Source: Micromonospora chokoriensis (GTDB lineage Bacteria; Actinomycetota; Actinomycetes; Mycobacteriales; Micromonosporaceae). From it: 64,000 bases of DNA. Each line of letters begins with the position of its first letter. Positions within the stretch are counted from its first letter, which is position 1. Where the stretch lies: assembly GCF_000718555.1 (NCBI RefSeq), contig NZ_JOAN01000005.1, forward strand, positions 124,001-188,000, given 5' to 3'. The translations under genes were made by a program, and so were the position numbers. A model generated the notes under the pieces. That model was given only the letters and a program-made list of their open reading frames with translations, had not been told where the DNA came from and searched no databases. Shown piece by piece: positions 16,626-25,700 of the stretch.

Positions 16626-18059
16626 ATGCGGTTTCCGAAGCGAACAGGACGAACATCCGGTCCCGGTCGAAAGGTGCGGCTGGCGACGGCGGCCATGCTG
16701 CTGGTGGCCACGAGCGTGACGGCTTGCGGCGATGGCCAGGACGACGGCGAGAAGGCGAGCGCCCCCAAGGCGCCGGCGACCATCCCGGAGCTCAGCAAGG
16801 ACCCGCTGACCCTCAGCTTCATCTGGTTCGAGTGGCCGCCCGCCAAAGCACTGGAAGCCTTCGCGAACGCGGAGTACAAGAAGGAGCGACCGAACGCGAC
16901 CATCAAGGTCAACACCGTGCCGAACGCGAACTGGCACGACGCGATGTTCACCCAGTTCGCCGCGCACAAGACCGACTTCGACATCGCGATCCTGGACTCG
17001 CAACACATCGGCGAGGCGGTGACGAACGGCAACATCCTCGACATCACCGACTTCGTCAAGAAGAACATCGACGTCACGGCCTACAACCCGTACCTCCTGG
17101 CGGCCTACGGCCAGTACCCCCAGGCGGAGACCGGCAAGCGCGACGAAAACGCCAGCCTGTACGGACTGCCGCTGCTCGGCGACACCTGGACGATGATCTA
17201 CCGCAAGGACCTGATCGGCGACAAGCCCCCGCAGACCTGGGACCAGATGATCTCAGCGGCCGAGAAGTGCCAGGCGGACAACCCTGGCGTCAGCGGGCTG
17301 GCTTTCCACCAGGCAAACGGCTCCGACGCCGCGGCGGTCACCTACAACACGGTCAACGGCGTCTACGGCGGCAACCTCTGGGACTCCAAGACGCGCAAGA
17401 TCGAGGGCGTCCTCAACGACGCTGCGGGCCAGGAGGCGATGGACGTCCTGGTCAACAAGATGAAGCCGCTGACCGCCAAGGGCTCCGGCAACTGGTTCAT
17501 CGACGAGGTGAACGCGGCGGTCGCCCAGGGCAAGGCATGCATCGCGTTCAACTGGATCGCCGCGAGCGGCGGCCTGCTTGATCCGAAGCAGTCGACGCTC
17601 GGCACCACGCGGGAGCAGATTCTCGACAAGCTGGGTTTTGCCACCCTGCCGAGTCAGAAGACGAACCTGGTCCCGCTCGGCGGTATGGGAATGCACGTGT
17701 CGGCCTACTCCTCCAAGGCAAACCAGGCCGAGGCCCTGAACTTCATGGAGTGGTTCGAGCGGGCTGACATCCAGAAGAAGTGGGCCGCGGCCGGTGGCGT
17801 GCCATCACGTACGGACGCAATCCAGTCGCCCGAGTTCCTCAACGCCGGGCCGTTCAACAAGGTGTACGCCGACTCGGTTCCGCGAATGCGGGACATGTGG
17901 AACGTGCCCGAGTACGCGCGCCTGGTCAACATTGAGAACACCAACGTGAACGCGGCCCTCAACGGCGCGAAGAAGCCGAAGGATGCGCTCGACGACATCG
18001 CCAAGGAGCAGCAGGGCGTACTCGACTCCGGCAACCGCAAGGGTGGCGGCGGGCTGTGA
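16626..18059 (+). CDS. ABC transporter substrate-binding lipoprotein (carbohydrate, family 1)
   Basis: 477 residues from ATG (MRFPKRTGRTSG). A basic signal peptide and lipobox SVTAC put the mature Cys near residue 34. The mature part is a typical extracellular solute-binding protein family 1: LTLSFIWFEWPPAKALEAFANAEYKKE, ANWHDAMFTQFAAHKTDFDIAILDSQ, LYGLPLLGDTWTMIYRKDLIG and GGMGMHVSAYSSKANQAEALNFMEWF. These bind oligosaccharides, sugar alcohols or glycerol derivatives. It is the first gene of a tight operon with two permeases and two ATPases, with 4-base overlaps. The substrate cannot be read from sequence; the downstream aldehyde and alcohol dehydrogenases favour a polyol or hydroxy compound. 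Confidence 0.92.
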   Translation: MRFPKRTGRTSGPGRKVRLATAAMLLVATSVTACGDGQDDGEKASAPKAPATIPELSKDPLTLSFIWFEWPPAKALEAFANAEYKKERPNATIKVNTVPNANWHDAMFTQFAAHKTDFDIAILDSQHIGEAVTNGNILDITDFVKKNIDVTAYNPYLLAAYGQYPQAETGKRDENASLYGLPLLGDTWTMIYRKDLIGDKPPQTWDQMISAAEKCQADNPGVSGLAFHQANGSDAAAVTYNTVNGVYGGNLWDSKTRKIEGVLNDAAGQEAMDVLVNKMKPLTAKGSGNWFIDEVNAAVAQGKACIAFNWIAASGGLLDPKQSTLGTTREQILDKLGFATLPSQKTNLVPLGGMGMHVSAYSSKANQAEALNFMEWFERADIQKKWAAAGGVPSRTDAIQSPEFLNAGPFNKVYADSVPRMRDMWNVPEYARLVNIENTNVNAALNGAKKPKDALDDIAKEQQGVLDSGNRKGGGGL

Positions 18060-19006
18060 GTGACTCCGTCCCTCTGACGACCGACCAGCCCGGGCAGGTG
18101 GCGTCCGCGACGCCACCTGTGCCGGGCCGGTCCCGCCGGCTGAGCGACCGTGGGCTCGCCGTGGCCTTCATCTCCCCCGCGCTGCTGCTGTTGCTCGCCA
18201 TGTCGGTGTTCCCGTTGCTGTGGGCGTTGTACCTGTCCTTCACCGACTACTCGGCCACCCGCGGGGGGCCCGCCAATTTCATCGGGTTCGGCAACTACAC
18301 CGCCATCCTGACGTCTGCGCAGGTCCACACGAGGGCCTTGACGACGTTGATCTACGTGGTCGGCGCGGTCGGCCTGCAGACCGTGCTCGGTTTCGGCATC
18401 GCCTACCTGATCTCCCGGCGCACGCACGGGCGAGGAGTGCTTACCACTCTGTTCCTGGTGCCGATGATGCTGTCGCCGGTCGTGGTCGGGCTGTTCTGGC
18501 GGTTCATGCTCGACGCGCAGTTCGGCGTGGTCAACAGCATGCTCGGCTCGCTCGGCGTGGGGCAGGTGGAGTGGCTCACCCGGCAACGAACGGCGCTGAT
18601 CTCCCTGATCGTGGTCGACACCTGGCAGTGGACGCCGTTCATCATGCTCATCGCACTCGCGGGCCTGACCGCGGTTCCCAAGTACCTCTACGAGGCCGCC
18701 TCGATCGACCGGGCGTCCGAGTGGTTCCGGTTCCGCACCATCACTCTTCCGCTGGTGTGGCCGCTGCTCCTCATTGCCGTGCTGTTCCGGGCCATCGAGG
18801 CATTTCGGCTGTTCGACCTCGTCTACATCCTCACCAACGGAGGCCCGGGCGTCTCCACCGAGACGTTGTCGTTCCACATCTACAAGGTCGCGTTCCTGGG
18901 CTTCAACACCGGCACCGCCTCGGCGTACGGGATCCTCATGGTCCTCGTCGTCATCGTCCTCACGCAGCTCTACCTGCGCTACCTGAACAAGCTCAAGGAG
19001 GGCTGA
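18056..19006 (+). CDS. ABC transporter permease (MalF/UgpA type)
   Basis: 316 residues; the GTG start overlaps the upstream stop (GTGA). After a Pro-rich cytosolic tail there are six membrane helices, the first LAVAFISPALLLLLAMSVFPLLWALYLSF interrupted by basic flanks. The EAA loop reads YLYEAASIDRASEWFRFRTITLPLVWPLL, which docks onto the ATPase. TNGGPGVSTETLSFHIYKVAF is the familiar segment of carbohydrate-type MalF homologues. It pairs with the following permease to form the membrane channel. Start overlaps imply translational coupling with the substrate-binding and second permease genes. Confidence 0.92.
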   Translation: MSDSVPLTTDQPGQVASATPPVPGRSRRLSDRGLAVAFISPALLLLLAMSVFPLLWALYLSFTDYSATRGGPANFIGFGNYTAILTSAQVHTRALTTLIYVVGAVGLQTVLGFGIAYLISRRTHGRGVLTTLFLVPMMLSPVVVGLFWRFMLDAQFGVVNSMLGSLGVGQVEWLTRQRTALISLIVVDTWQWTPFIMLIALAGLTAVPKYLYEAASIDRASEWFRFRTITLPLVWPLLLIAVLFRAIEAFRLFDLVYILTNGGPGVSTETLSFHIYKVAFLGFNTGTASAYGILMVLVVIVLTQLYLRYLNKLKEG

Positions 19007-19917
19007 TGGCCGTCTCCGTCGACGAGGCCGTGTCCACAGGTCCCGCCCGGGATCACACGCCCCCCGCGCGCCGCCTCGGCGGCCGGGGCCGCTCCGTGCT
19101 GGAGATCGCGCTGCTGACCCTGCTGGCGGTCGTGATGCTCTTTCCGGTGCTGTGGATGATCGAGACGTCCATCAAGGAAAACCGGGACGTCTACGCCATC
19201 CCGGCCAAGTTCTTCGACTTCACGGTCACCCTGGAGCATTACAAGGACGTTTTCGTCGCCCCCGGCGGCGGTCGCTCGGCCTTGTCCGTCGCGTTCCTCA
19301 ACTCCGTCGTGGTCGCCGGGGTTTCCACGCTGCTGGCCACCGTGCTGGGGGTCCCGGCGGCCTGGGCCTACTCGCGCTTCGCGGTGAAGGCGAAGAAGGA
19401 CCAACTCTTCTTCATCCTGTCCACCCGCTTCATGCCGCCCGTGGTGGTCGTGGTCCCGATCTTCCTCATGTACCGCCAGGTCGGACTCATCGACTCCAAG
19501 CTCGGCCTGATCCTCATCTACGCCGCGTTCAACGTCCCGTTCACGATCTGGATGATGAAGGGGTTCGTCGACGAGGTGCCCGCCGAGTACGAGGATGCCG
19601 CCATGCTCGACGGCTACACCCGCTTGCAGGCGTTCCGCCTATTTACCCTTCCCCTGCTCGTGCCCGGCATCGCCGCGACGGCGGTCTTCGCCCTTATCTT
19701 CTCCTGGAACGAGTTCGTGTTCGCCACCTTCCTGACCTCCAGCGACGACGTCCGGACGGCCCCACCCGCCATCGCCGGCCTGATCGGCGGCACCACTACG
19801 GACTGGGGTCTCGTGGCCGCCGCCTCCGTGGTGTTCGCCCTGCCGGTGCTCGTCTTCGCCTACCTGGTGCGCAAGCACCTCATCGCCGGTGTGACGCTCG
19901 GGGCGGTGCGACGCTGA
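19006..19917 (+). CDS. ABC transporter permease (MalG/UgpE type)
   Basis: 303 residues; start ATG overlaps the previous stop by one base. A 25-residue cytosolic tail precedes LEIALLTLLAVVMLFPVLWMI and five further helices. The EAA motif is EVPAEYEDAAMLDGYTRLQAFRLFTLPLL, the interaction loop for the ATPases. VPFTIWMMKGF and FSWNEFVFATFLTSS are characteristic of MalG-type permeases. It completes the transmembrane pair of the uptake system and is coupled to the first ATPase gene through another one-base overlap. Confidence 0.92.
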   Translation: MAVSVDEAVSTGPARDHTPPARRLGGRGRSVLEIALLTLLAVVMLFPVLWMIETSIKENRDVYAIPAKFFDFTVTLEHYKDVFVAPGGGRSALSVAFLNSVVVAGVSTLLATVLGVPAAWAYSRFAVKAKKDQLFFILSTRFMPPVVVVVPIFLMYRQVGLIDSKLGLILIYAAFNVPFTIWMMKGFVDEVPAEYEDAAMLDGYTRLQAFRLFTLPLLVPGIAATAVFALIFSWNEFVFATFLTSSDDVRTAPPAIAGLIGGTTTDWGLVAAASVVFALPVLVFAYLVRKHLIAGVTLGAVRR

Positions 19918-20984
19918 TGGCGGGCATCGAGGTGACCGCGCTGCACAAGCGCTACCCGGACGGGACGGTCGCGGTTGAGCACGTGGACCTGTCCATCGGT
20001 GACGGCGAGCTGTTCGTCATGCTCGGCCCCTCGGGTTGCGGCAAGACGACCACGCTGCGCGCCATAGCCGGCCTGGAGAGGCAGACGACGGGCGACATCC
20101 GCATCGGCGACACGCTGGTCAACGACCTGCCGCCCGCCGAGCGCGACATCGCCATGGTGTTCCAGTTCTACGCTCTCTACCCGCACTTGAAGACCCGCGA
20201 CAACCTGGCGTTCCCACTGCGGGCCGAGGGACTGCCCAAGTCGGAGGTGCAGGAGCGGGTCGCCGAGGCCGCCCGGCTGATGCGGCTTGGGCCGCTCCTG
20301 GACCGGCGACCGCGGCAACTGTCCGGCGGGGAGCAGCAGCGCGTCGCGCTTGCGCGCGCCCTGGTGCGACGACCACGCGCATTCCTCATGGACGAACCTC
20401 TCACCAATCTGGACGCGGAGCTGAGGGCGGACATGCGCACGGAGATCAAGCACCTGCAGGGGGAACTGGGGGCGACGATGGTCTACGTCACCCACGACCA
20501 GGTCGAGGCGATGTCGCTCGGTCACCGAATCGCCATCCTCAACAAGGGCCGCGTCGAACAGATCGGCACGCCGCTGGAGGTCTACGACCGTCCGGCGAGT
20601 CTCTTCTGCGCCGCATTCATCGGCTCCCCGCCGATGAACCTGATTGAGGTGGAGGTCGCCGACGGGAAGCTGCGCAGTCAGGGCGGCCTGGCCCTCACGC
20701 CGCCGCCCGGCCTGCCGCGCGACCGTCGCCTGGTCGCAGGCGTCCGGCCGGAGGCGCTGGAAGTCACCGAACCGGGGGCGGAACGGTCGGTCCCGGCCCG
20801 CGTGGTCTCGGCGGAGTGGCTGGGCGACGAAATCATCTACGTGGTTGACCACAGCGGCCAGCGCGACGTACGGGTTCGGATGCCACCGACTGTCCGTTTC
20901 GCCGCTGACGCACCGGTCGGGCTACGGCACACCGGCGGGACCCCGGCGGTCTACGACGTGAGCACGGAAGAGCTGGTGGCCTGA
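19917..20984 (+). CDS. ABC transporter ATP-binding protein, MalK/UgpC type (canonical)
   Basis: 355 residues, normal for a MalK-type ATPase with a C-terminal OB/TOBE region. Walker A is GPSGCGKTT, Q-loop MVFQFYALYPH, signature LSGGEQQRVALARALVRRP, Walker B AFLMDEPLTNLDAELR and H-loop YVTHDQVEAMSLG; all catalytic residues are present. The last 120 residues (FIGSPPMNLIEVEV, VAGVRPEALEV) form the regulatory domain. A second, distinct ATPase follows directly, so the transporter probably uses a heterodimer in which this subunit supplies the complete catalytic set. It has one-base overlaps with both neighbours. Confidence 0.93.
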   Translation: MAGIEVTALHKRYPDGTVAVEHVDLSIGDGELFVMLGPSGCGKTTTLRAIAGLERQTTGDIRIGDTLVNDLPPAERDIAMVFQFYALYPHLKTRDNLAFPLRAEGLPKSEVQERVAEAARLMRLGPLLDRRPRQLSGGEQQRVALARALVRRPRAFLMDEPLTNLDAELRADMRTEIKHLQGELGATMVYVTHDQVEAMSLGHRIAILNKGRVEQIGTPLEVYDRPASLFCAAFIGSPPMNLIEVEVADGKLRSQGGLALTPPPGLPRDRRLVAGVRPEALEVTEPGAERSVPARVVSAEWLGDEIIYVVDHSGQRDVRVRMPPTVRFAADAPVGLRHTGGTPAVYDVSTEELVA

Positions 20985-22060
20985 TGGGAACCGTAGCAGC
21001 GCACGGGCTGTGCAAGTCCTTCGGAAAAGTCCAGGCCCTGGACGGCGTGACGCTGGACGTGCCGGACGGCTCGTTCTTCGTCGTGCTCGGGCCCTCCGGG
21101 GCAGGCAAGACGACGACCCTGCGAGCGATCGCCGGCCTTGAGAAGCTTGACGCCGGGTCGGTGCATCTGGACGGCAGGGACGCGACCGGTGACACCCCGG
21201 CCGCACGCGACCTGGCCATGGTCTTCCAGAGCTACGCCCTCTACCCCCGACACACGGTGTACGAGAACATCGCGTCGCCGCTGCGGGCACGCCGGTGTTC
21301 GTCGAGCGAGATCGCCACTGCCGTCGAGCAGATGTCGAGCCTGCTGCACATCGAACGTCTGCTGCAGCGTCGTCCCGCGCAGTTGTCCGGCGGTGAGATG
21401 CAGCGGGTCGCCCTGGCCCGGGCGTTGGTCCGTCGCCCACGCGCGTTTCTCATGGACGAGCCGCTGACGAACCTCGACCTCAAGCTCCGCGTCGAGATGC
21501 GCACCGAGCTCACCCGCATCCACCGGAGCCTCGGAGCCACCTTCGTCTACGTGACCAACGACCAGGTCGAGGCCCTGTCCATGGCCGACCAGGTCGCGGT
21601 CCTCAAGGAGGGGAAAGTGCAACAGGTCGGAACGCCGACCGAGGTGTACGAGCGTCCCGCCAACAAGTGGGTCGCCGGATTCGTCGGGAGCCCGCCGATC
21701 AGCCTGCTCGCCTGCCGCGCCGAGGGAGATCGTCTGGTCGGCGCCGACGGTTGGACGCTGCCGCGGCCCCGCTGGACCACGGCTGAGGACGGTCGTGCGC
21801 TGCTGCTGGGCCTGCGCGCGGAGGACCTGTCCGTCGAGCAACGTGGAAACGCGTCGTTGTCCGGGGAGCTCTACGGGCTTGAGCCGCTCGGTGACCGAAC
21901 GGTGGTCGACGTCCGAGTGGGGACGGAGATCCTCAAGGTCAAGGCACGACCCACCGTCACCGGTACGCCGGGCGAGCGGCTGCTTGTCACGGTCGACCTG
22001 GACCGCGTGCACCTGTTCGATGCGGGCACCGGGCTGTCGCTGTCCGAGGCCGGGCGGTAA
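20984..22060 (+). CDS. Second ABC ATP-binding protein, MalK-like, with H-loop His replaced by Asn
   Basis: 358 residues. Walker A GPSGAGKTT, Q-loop MVFQSYALYPRHTVYEN, signature LSGGEMQRVALARALVRRP and Walker B AFLMDEPLTNLDLKLR are intact. The H-loop, YVTHDQ in most MalK proteins, reads YVTNDQVEALSMADQ. The switch His normally helps position the gamma-phosphate and attacking water, so one composite site is predicted to be weak or non-hydrolytic, as in asymmetric ABC heterodimers. Operons with two MalK-like ATPases are known, for example the rhizobial glycerol importer GlpSTPQV. The gene follows its partner with a one-base overlap and ends the transporter part of the operon. Confidence 0.92.
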   Translation: MGTVAAHGLCKSFGKVQALDGVTLDVPDGSFFVVLGPSGAGKTTTLRAIAGLEKLDAGSVHLDGRDATGDTPAARDLAMVFQSYALYPRHTVYENIASPLRARRCSSSEIATAVEQMSSLLHIERLLQRRPAQLSGGEMQRVALARALVRRPRAFLMDEPLTNLDLKLRVEMRTELTRIHRSLGATFVYVTNDQVEALSMADQVAVLKEGKVQQVGTPTEVYERPANKWVAGFVGSPPISLLACRAEGDRLVGADGWTLPRPRWTTAEDGRALLLGLRAEDLSVEQRGNASLSGELYGLEPLGDRTVVDVRVGTEILKVKARPTVTGTPGERLLVTVDLDRVHLFDAGTGLSLSEAGR

Positions 22061-22174
22061 CCGCGCCGGGCGGCGACGGCACCATACGCCCGCACGTGGC
22101 AATCGAGCCTTGGCGGACCGTCACCGGTAAGCACGGCCTGACGACGCTGAAAGAAGATCGCAGGAGGCGACGCA

Positions 22175-23635
22175 ATGAGTGACCCGATGAACGTCCTGCC
22201 CCCCGAGCATCGGCGGCTCCGGATCGGCGACGCCTGGCGCGACGCCGCAAGCGGAGCCACCTTTGCCGTCGAGGACCCGGCCACCGGCAAGACCATCGCC
22301 GAGGTGGCGGACGCCGACGTCGTTGACGGGCTCGCCGCTCTGGACGCGGCGAGCACCGCTGCGGCGCAGTGGGCGGCGACCCCGCCGCGCAAACGGTCGG
22401 AGTTGTTGACCGCGACGTACCGGGCCCTGACCGATCGGTCCGAGGAGATCGCCCGGCTGATCACGCTCGAGATGGGCAAGCCGCTGGCCGAGGCTCGGGG
22501 CGAGGTGGCCTACGGCGCCGAGTTCTTCCGGTGGTTCGCCGAGGAGGCGGTACGCGTCGAGGGGCGCTACAGCGCCGCTCCCGCAGGCGGATACCGCATC
22601 CTCACCGTGCCGAAGCCGGTCGGACCGTGCGTCTTCGTGACGCCCTGGAACTTTCCGTTGGCCATGGGCGCCCGCAAGATCGCCCCCGCGCTGGCCGCGG
22701 GCTGCACGACGATCACCAAGCCGGCAGGCCAGACGCCGCTCACCATGCTGTTGCTGGCGCGCATCATGGAGGAGGTCGGCGTTCCCCCGGGCGTCGTCAA
22801 CGTGGTGACCACCAAGCGTTCCGGCGCGGTGGTCTCCGCTCTGCTGGCCGACGCTCGGACCCGCAAGCTGTCGTTCACCGGGTCGACTGAGGTCGGGCGG
22901 GTGCTGCTGCGACAGGCCGCGGACAACGTGCTGCGTACCTCGATGGAGTTGGGCGGCAACGCGGCCTTGATCGTGTGTGCCGACGCTGACCTGGACGTCG
23001 CGGTCGACGGCGCCATGGTGGCCAAGATGCGCAACATCGGGGAGTCCTGCATCGCGGCCAACCGGATCTACGTCGAGGAGCCGGTGCGCGAGGAGTTCAC
23101 GGCGCGCTTCGCCGAGCGGATGGGGGCACTTTCGGTGGGCCATGGTCTCGACGACGGCGTGCACGTCGGGGCGCTGATCGACGAAGCCTCGGTCACCAAG
23201 ATCGACGAGCTCGTCGCCGACGCGGTCGATCGCGGCGCCCGGGTCCTGGTGGGCGGCGAGCGTCCGGATGGGCCGGGCCACTTCTACCCGCCGACGGTCC
23301 TCGTCGACGTGCCCGAAGACGCGCGGATGCTGCAGGCGGAGATCTTCGGCCCGGTCGCGCCGATCATCTCGTTCACCTCCGACGACGAGGTGATGGCGAA
23401 GGCCAACGACACCGAGTACGGCCTGGTCGGATACATCTTCACCCGTGACCTCCAGCGGGCGCTCCGGTTCACCGAGGGGCTGGATACGGGGATGATCGGC
23501 ATCAACCGTGGTCTGATCTCGGACCCGTCAGCCCCGTTCGGAGGCGTGAAGCAGTCCGGGATCGGCAAGGAAGGGTCGCACGAGGGCATCCTCGAATACC
23601 TCGACGTCACCTACGCGGCGATCGACCTACCGTGA
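22175..23635 (+). CDS. NAD(P)-dependent aldehyde dehydrogenase, succinate-semialdehyde dehydrogenase-like
   Basis: 486 residues, full length for the superfamily. It follows an AGGAGG site. Cofactor and catalytic motifs are intact: VTPWNFPLAMGARKIAPALAAGC, LSFTGSTEVGRVLL, SMELGGNAALIV (general base Glu), NIGESCIAANRIYVEE (nucleophile Cys near residue 292) and FGPVAPIISF. The pattern GESCIAANRI and the C-terminal PFGGVKQSGIGKEGSHEGILEYLD resemble GabD-type succinate-semialdehyde dehydrogenases, although substrate range in this group is broad. It lies 114 bases after the transporter ATPase and before an iron alcohol dehydrogenase, so the two enzymes may oxidise an imported alcohol to aldehyde and acid. 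Confidence 0.92.
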   Translation: MSDPMNVLPPEHRRLRIGDAWRDAASGATFAVEDPATGKTIAEVADADVVDGLAALDAASTAAAQWAATPPRKRSELLTATYRALTDRSEEIARLITLEMGKPLAEARGEVAYGAEFFRWFAEEAVRVEGRYSAAPAGGYRILTVPKPVGPCVFVTPWNFPLAMGARKIAPALAAGCTTITKPAGQTPLTMLLLARIMEEVGVPPGVVNVVTTKRSGAVVSALLADARTRKLSFTGSTEVGRVLLRQAADNVLRTSMELGGNAALIVCADADLDVAVDGAMVAKMRNIGESCIAANRIYVEEPVREEFTARFAERMGALSVGHGLDDGVHVGALIDEASVTKIDELVADAVDRGARVLVGGERPDGPGHFYPPTVLVDVPEDARMLQAEIFGPVAPIISFTSDDEVMAKANDTEYGLVGYIFTRDLQRALRFTEGLDTGMIGINRGLISDPSAPFGGVKQSGIGKEGSHEGILEYLDVTYAAIDLP

Positions 23636-23743
23636 CCGGCCTGCTGTTCCGGGCGGCCAACCTTGCCGACGCCGTCCCGGTCTCACAGGTGACCTGGACG
23701 TCCGCCCCGCACATCGCCGCCGACGTTTCGGAGAGGCACTGAC

Positions 23744-24982
23744 ATGCTTGAGACCGTTCGCGGACCACGCCAGCTGATCGTGGGCGAAGGGGTCGCGCAG
23801 AACATCCCACGAGTGGTGGCCGAGAGTGGCTCGCGAGTCCTCATCGTGACTGACCAGGTTCTGCTGGGGCAGCCGGGCGTGGCCGAGATCGTGGCCGCCG
23901 TACGGGAGAAGGTCGAGGTCGTCGCGGTGTTCTCCGACGCGACTTCCGACGTGCCACTCACCGACGTCGCCCTGGCCGTCTCGGTCGCCGCCGAGGTGGA
24001 CGCCGACGTGATCCTCGCGATCGGCGGCGGCACGGTCATCGACCTCGCCAAAATCGTCGGCGTCATCCGGCGCCACGGTGGGACGCCACGCGACTACTAC
24101 GGCGAGTCGAAGGTGCCGGGGCCGACGATTCCTCTCGTCGCGGTCCCAACGACGTCAGGCACTGGCTCCGAGCTCACACCCGTCTCGGTGTTGACGGACC
24201 CGGACCGCGAGCTGAAGGTGGGGGTTTCCAGCGTCCACATCGTGCCCGACTTCGCCATCGTCGACCCCGAACTCACCTACACCTGCCCTGCGACCGTCAC
24301 CGCCCACTCCGGCATCGACGCGTTCTGTCACGCCGTGGAGAGCTACACCGCACGACCTCGGCCCCACGGACCGCGTGACCCGGTGGAGCAGGTGTTCCTC
24401 GGCCGCAACGCGATCACCGACCACTACGCGCTCCTGGCCGCGGAGCGGATCGCCCGTAGCTTGCGTCGTGCGGTCAGGGACGGAGGCGACACCGACGCGC
24501 GCGCGGACATGTCCTATGGGTCCATGCTCGCCGGGCTCGCCTTTTCCCACGCGGGCAACGCGGCGCCGCACGCTCTCCAGTACCCCATCGGCGCAGCCAC
24601 GCACACGCCGCACGGCCTGGGCGTCGGGCTGCTACTGCCCTACGCGCTGGACGCGGCCAGGGATGCCATCGGCGACCGGTTGGCCATCCTCGCCGGAGTG
24701 TGCGGGCTCGACGTGACCGACGCCTCGGATGCCGAGGCCGCAGACACGTTCCTCACCTGGCTCGACGGGCTCCTTGCCGACATCGGCATCCCGCCCACCT
24801 TGGCGGACATCGGCGTGGCACGCGCCGACCTCCCGCGTTTCGCGGAGATGGCCAGTGGCGTCACCCGCCTGATCCAGAACCATCCGGGCCCGACCGACAC
24901 CGCAAGCCTGACCGCGATCCTCGAAGCAGCCTGGACCGGGGACCGGACCCGACACGTCCCGACTCCGAGCAGAGCGGGATAG
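23744..24982 (+). CDS. Iron-containing alcohol dehydrogenase
   Basis: 412 residues, group III alcohol dehydrogenase. The N-terminal dinucleotide-binding half contains VILAIGGGTVIDLAKIVGVI and PTTSGTGSELTPVSVLTD. Metal ligands are expected in HSGIDAFCHAVESYTA and AFSHAGNAAPHALQYPIGAATHTPHG, where the conserved His residues are all visible. A GAGAGG site precedes the ATG. Relatives include 4-hydroxybutyrate, 1,3-propanediol and lactaldehyde dehydrogenases. Paired with the upstream succinate-semialdehyde-type aldehyde dehydrogenase, a 4-hydroxybutyrate-like or diol substrate is plausible, but this is inference. It is the last gene of the catabolic locus on this strand. Confidence 0.9.
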   Translation: MLETVRGPRQLIVGEGVAQNIPRVVAESGSRVLIVTDQVLLGQPGVAEIVAAVREKVEVVAVFSDATSDVPLTDVALAVSVAAEVDADVILAIGGGTVIDLAKIVGVIRRHGGTPRDYYGESKVPGPTIPLVAVPTTSGTGSELTPVSVLTDPDRELKVGVSSVHIVPDFAIVDPELTYTCPATVTAHSGIDAFCHAVESYTARPRPHGPRDPVEQVFLGRNAITDHYALLAAERIARSLRRAVRDGGDTDARADMSYGSMLAGLAFSHAGNAAPHALQYPIGAATHTPHGLGVGLLLPYALDAARDAIGDRLAILAGVCGLDVTDASDAEAADTFLTWLDGLLADIGIPPTLADIGVARADLPRFAEMASGVTRLIQNHPGPTDTASLTAILEAAWTGDRTRHVPTPSRAG

Positions 24983-25095
24983 CCCAGCGAGGTGGAGAGA
25001 TTGCTCCGGGGCCGCCGCCAGCGTCACCTCGCGGCACCACTCTCCCACGTCCCAGTGATGACCGCCCCGCTCAGGCCACGCGCAGGCAGATAGAA

Positions 25096-25149
25096 CTCTG
25101 GCAGCGGGCGATGACACTTCGTCCCCCGTGGCCACGCCCGCTGCCAGAG
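25096..25149. repeat. Perfect 15-bp inverted repeat downstream of the alcohol dehydrogenase
   Basis: CTCTGGCAGCGGGCG and its exact complement are separated by 24 bases. It could be the terminator of the catabolic operon (no T tract) or a regulator site for the XRE-type gene that starts 98 bases later. The loop is long for a terminator. Confidence 0.55.
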
Positions 25150-25247
25150 GCTCGTAATGTTACGCATACACCGCACAGCCATGTCAACGCTTGATTCCAG
25201 CGAGAGCCATCGTGTAAATCTTGTATTCCATATTGCAGGGAGTCCCG

Positions 25248-25700
25248 ATGGTCGCGGCCGACGATTCAGCTGGCGAGACGTTCGCCGAACGGCTCGACTG
25301 GCTATTTCTCCACGTCACGGACCCCGCGGGCAAGCCCTACAGCGTCCGCCACGTCGCGAACGAATTGACGCGGCGAGGTTGCAAGATCTCCCACACCCAC
25401 CTGAGCAACCTCCGGCAGGGCCGATCCCCCGACCCACGGCGTTCGGTCGTCGACGCCATCGCCACCTTCTTCGGGCAGCCGCCCGCCTTCTTCGCAGAGA
25501 CCTCAGAGGATCAACATGAGCACCGGCTCGCCCAGGCTCTGACCGATCCACACATCAAGCAGGTCGCCATGCGTCTGATAGACGCCCGGCTCTCACCTGA
25601 GGGTCATGCGGCAGTTGCCGCCATGATCGAGCAAGTGCAGCGACTGGAGGCCGCCGCCCGCGGCCGGCTGGAGAGCGCCGAGCGGCAGCGTCGCTCATGA
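25248..25700 (+). CDS. XRE-family helix-turn-helix regulator
   Basis: 150 residues from the ATG that follows GGGAG. The first 70 residues form an XRE-like helix-turn-helix (FAERLDWLFLHVTDPAGKPY, then VRHVANELTRRGCKISHTHLSNLRQG, then DPRRSVVDAIATFFGQPPAFF), a layout frequent in actinobacterial regulators linked to ImmA/IrrE-like genes. The C-terminal half is helical and charged (ARLSPEGHAAVAAMIEQVQRLEAAARG), probably for dimerisation. Its stop overlaps the next start (ATGA), so it is translated together with an ImmA-like protein, and it most likely regulates the cassette in which it is the first gene. An A/T-rich stretch just upstream may be its promoter. Confidence 0.85.
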   Translation: MVAADDSAGETFAERLDWLFLHVTDPAGKPYSVRHVANELTRRGCKISHTHLSNLRQGRSPDPRRSVVDAIATFFGQPPAFFAETSEDQHEHRLAQALTDPHIKQVAMRLIDARLSPEGHAAVAAMIEQVQRLEAAARGRLESAERQRRS

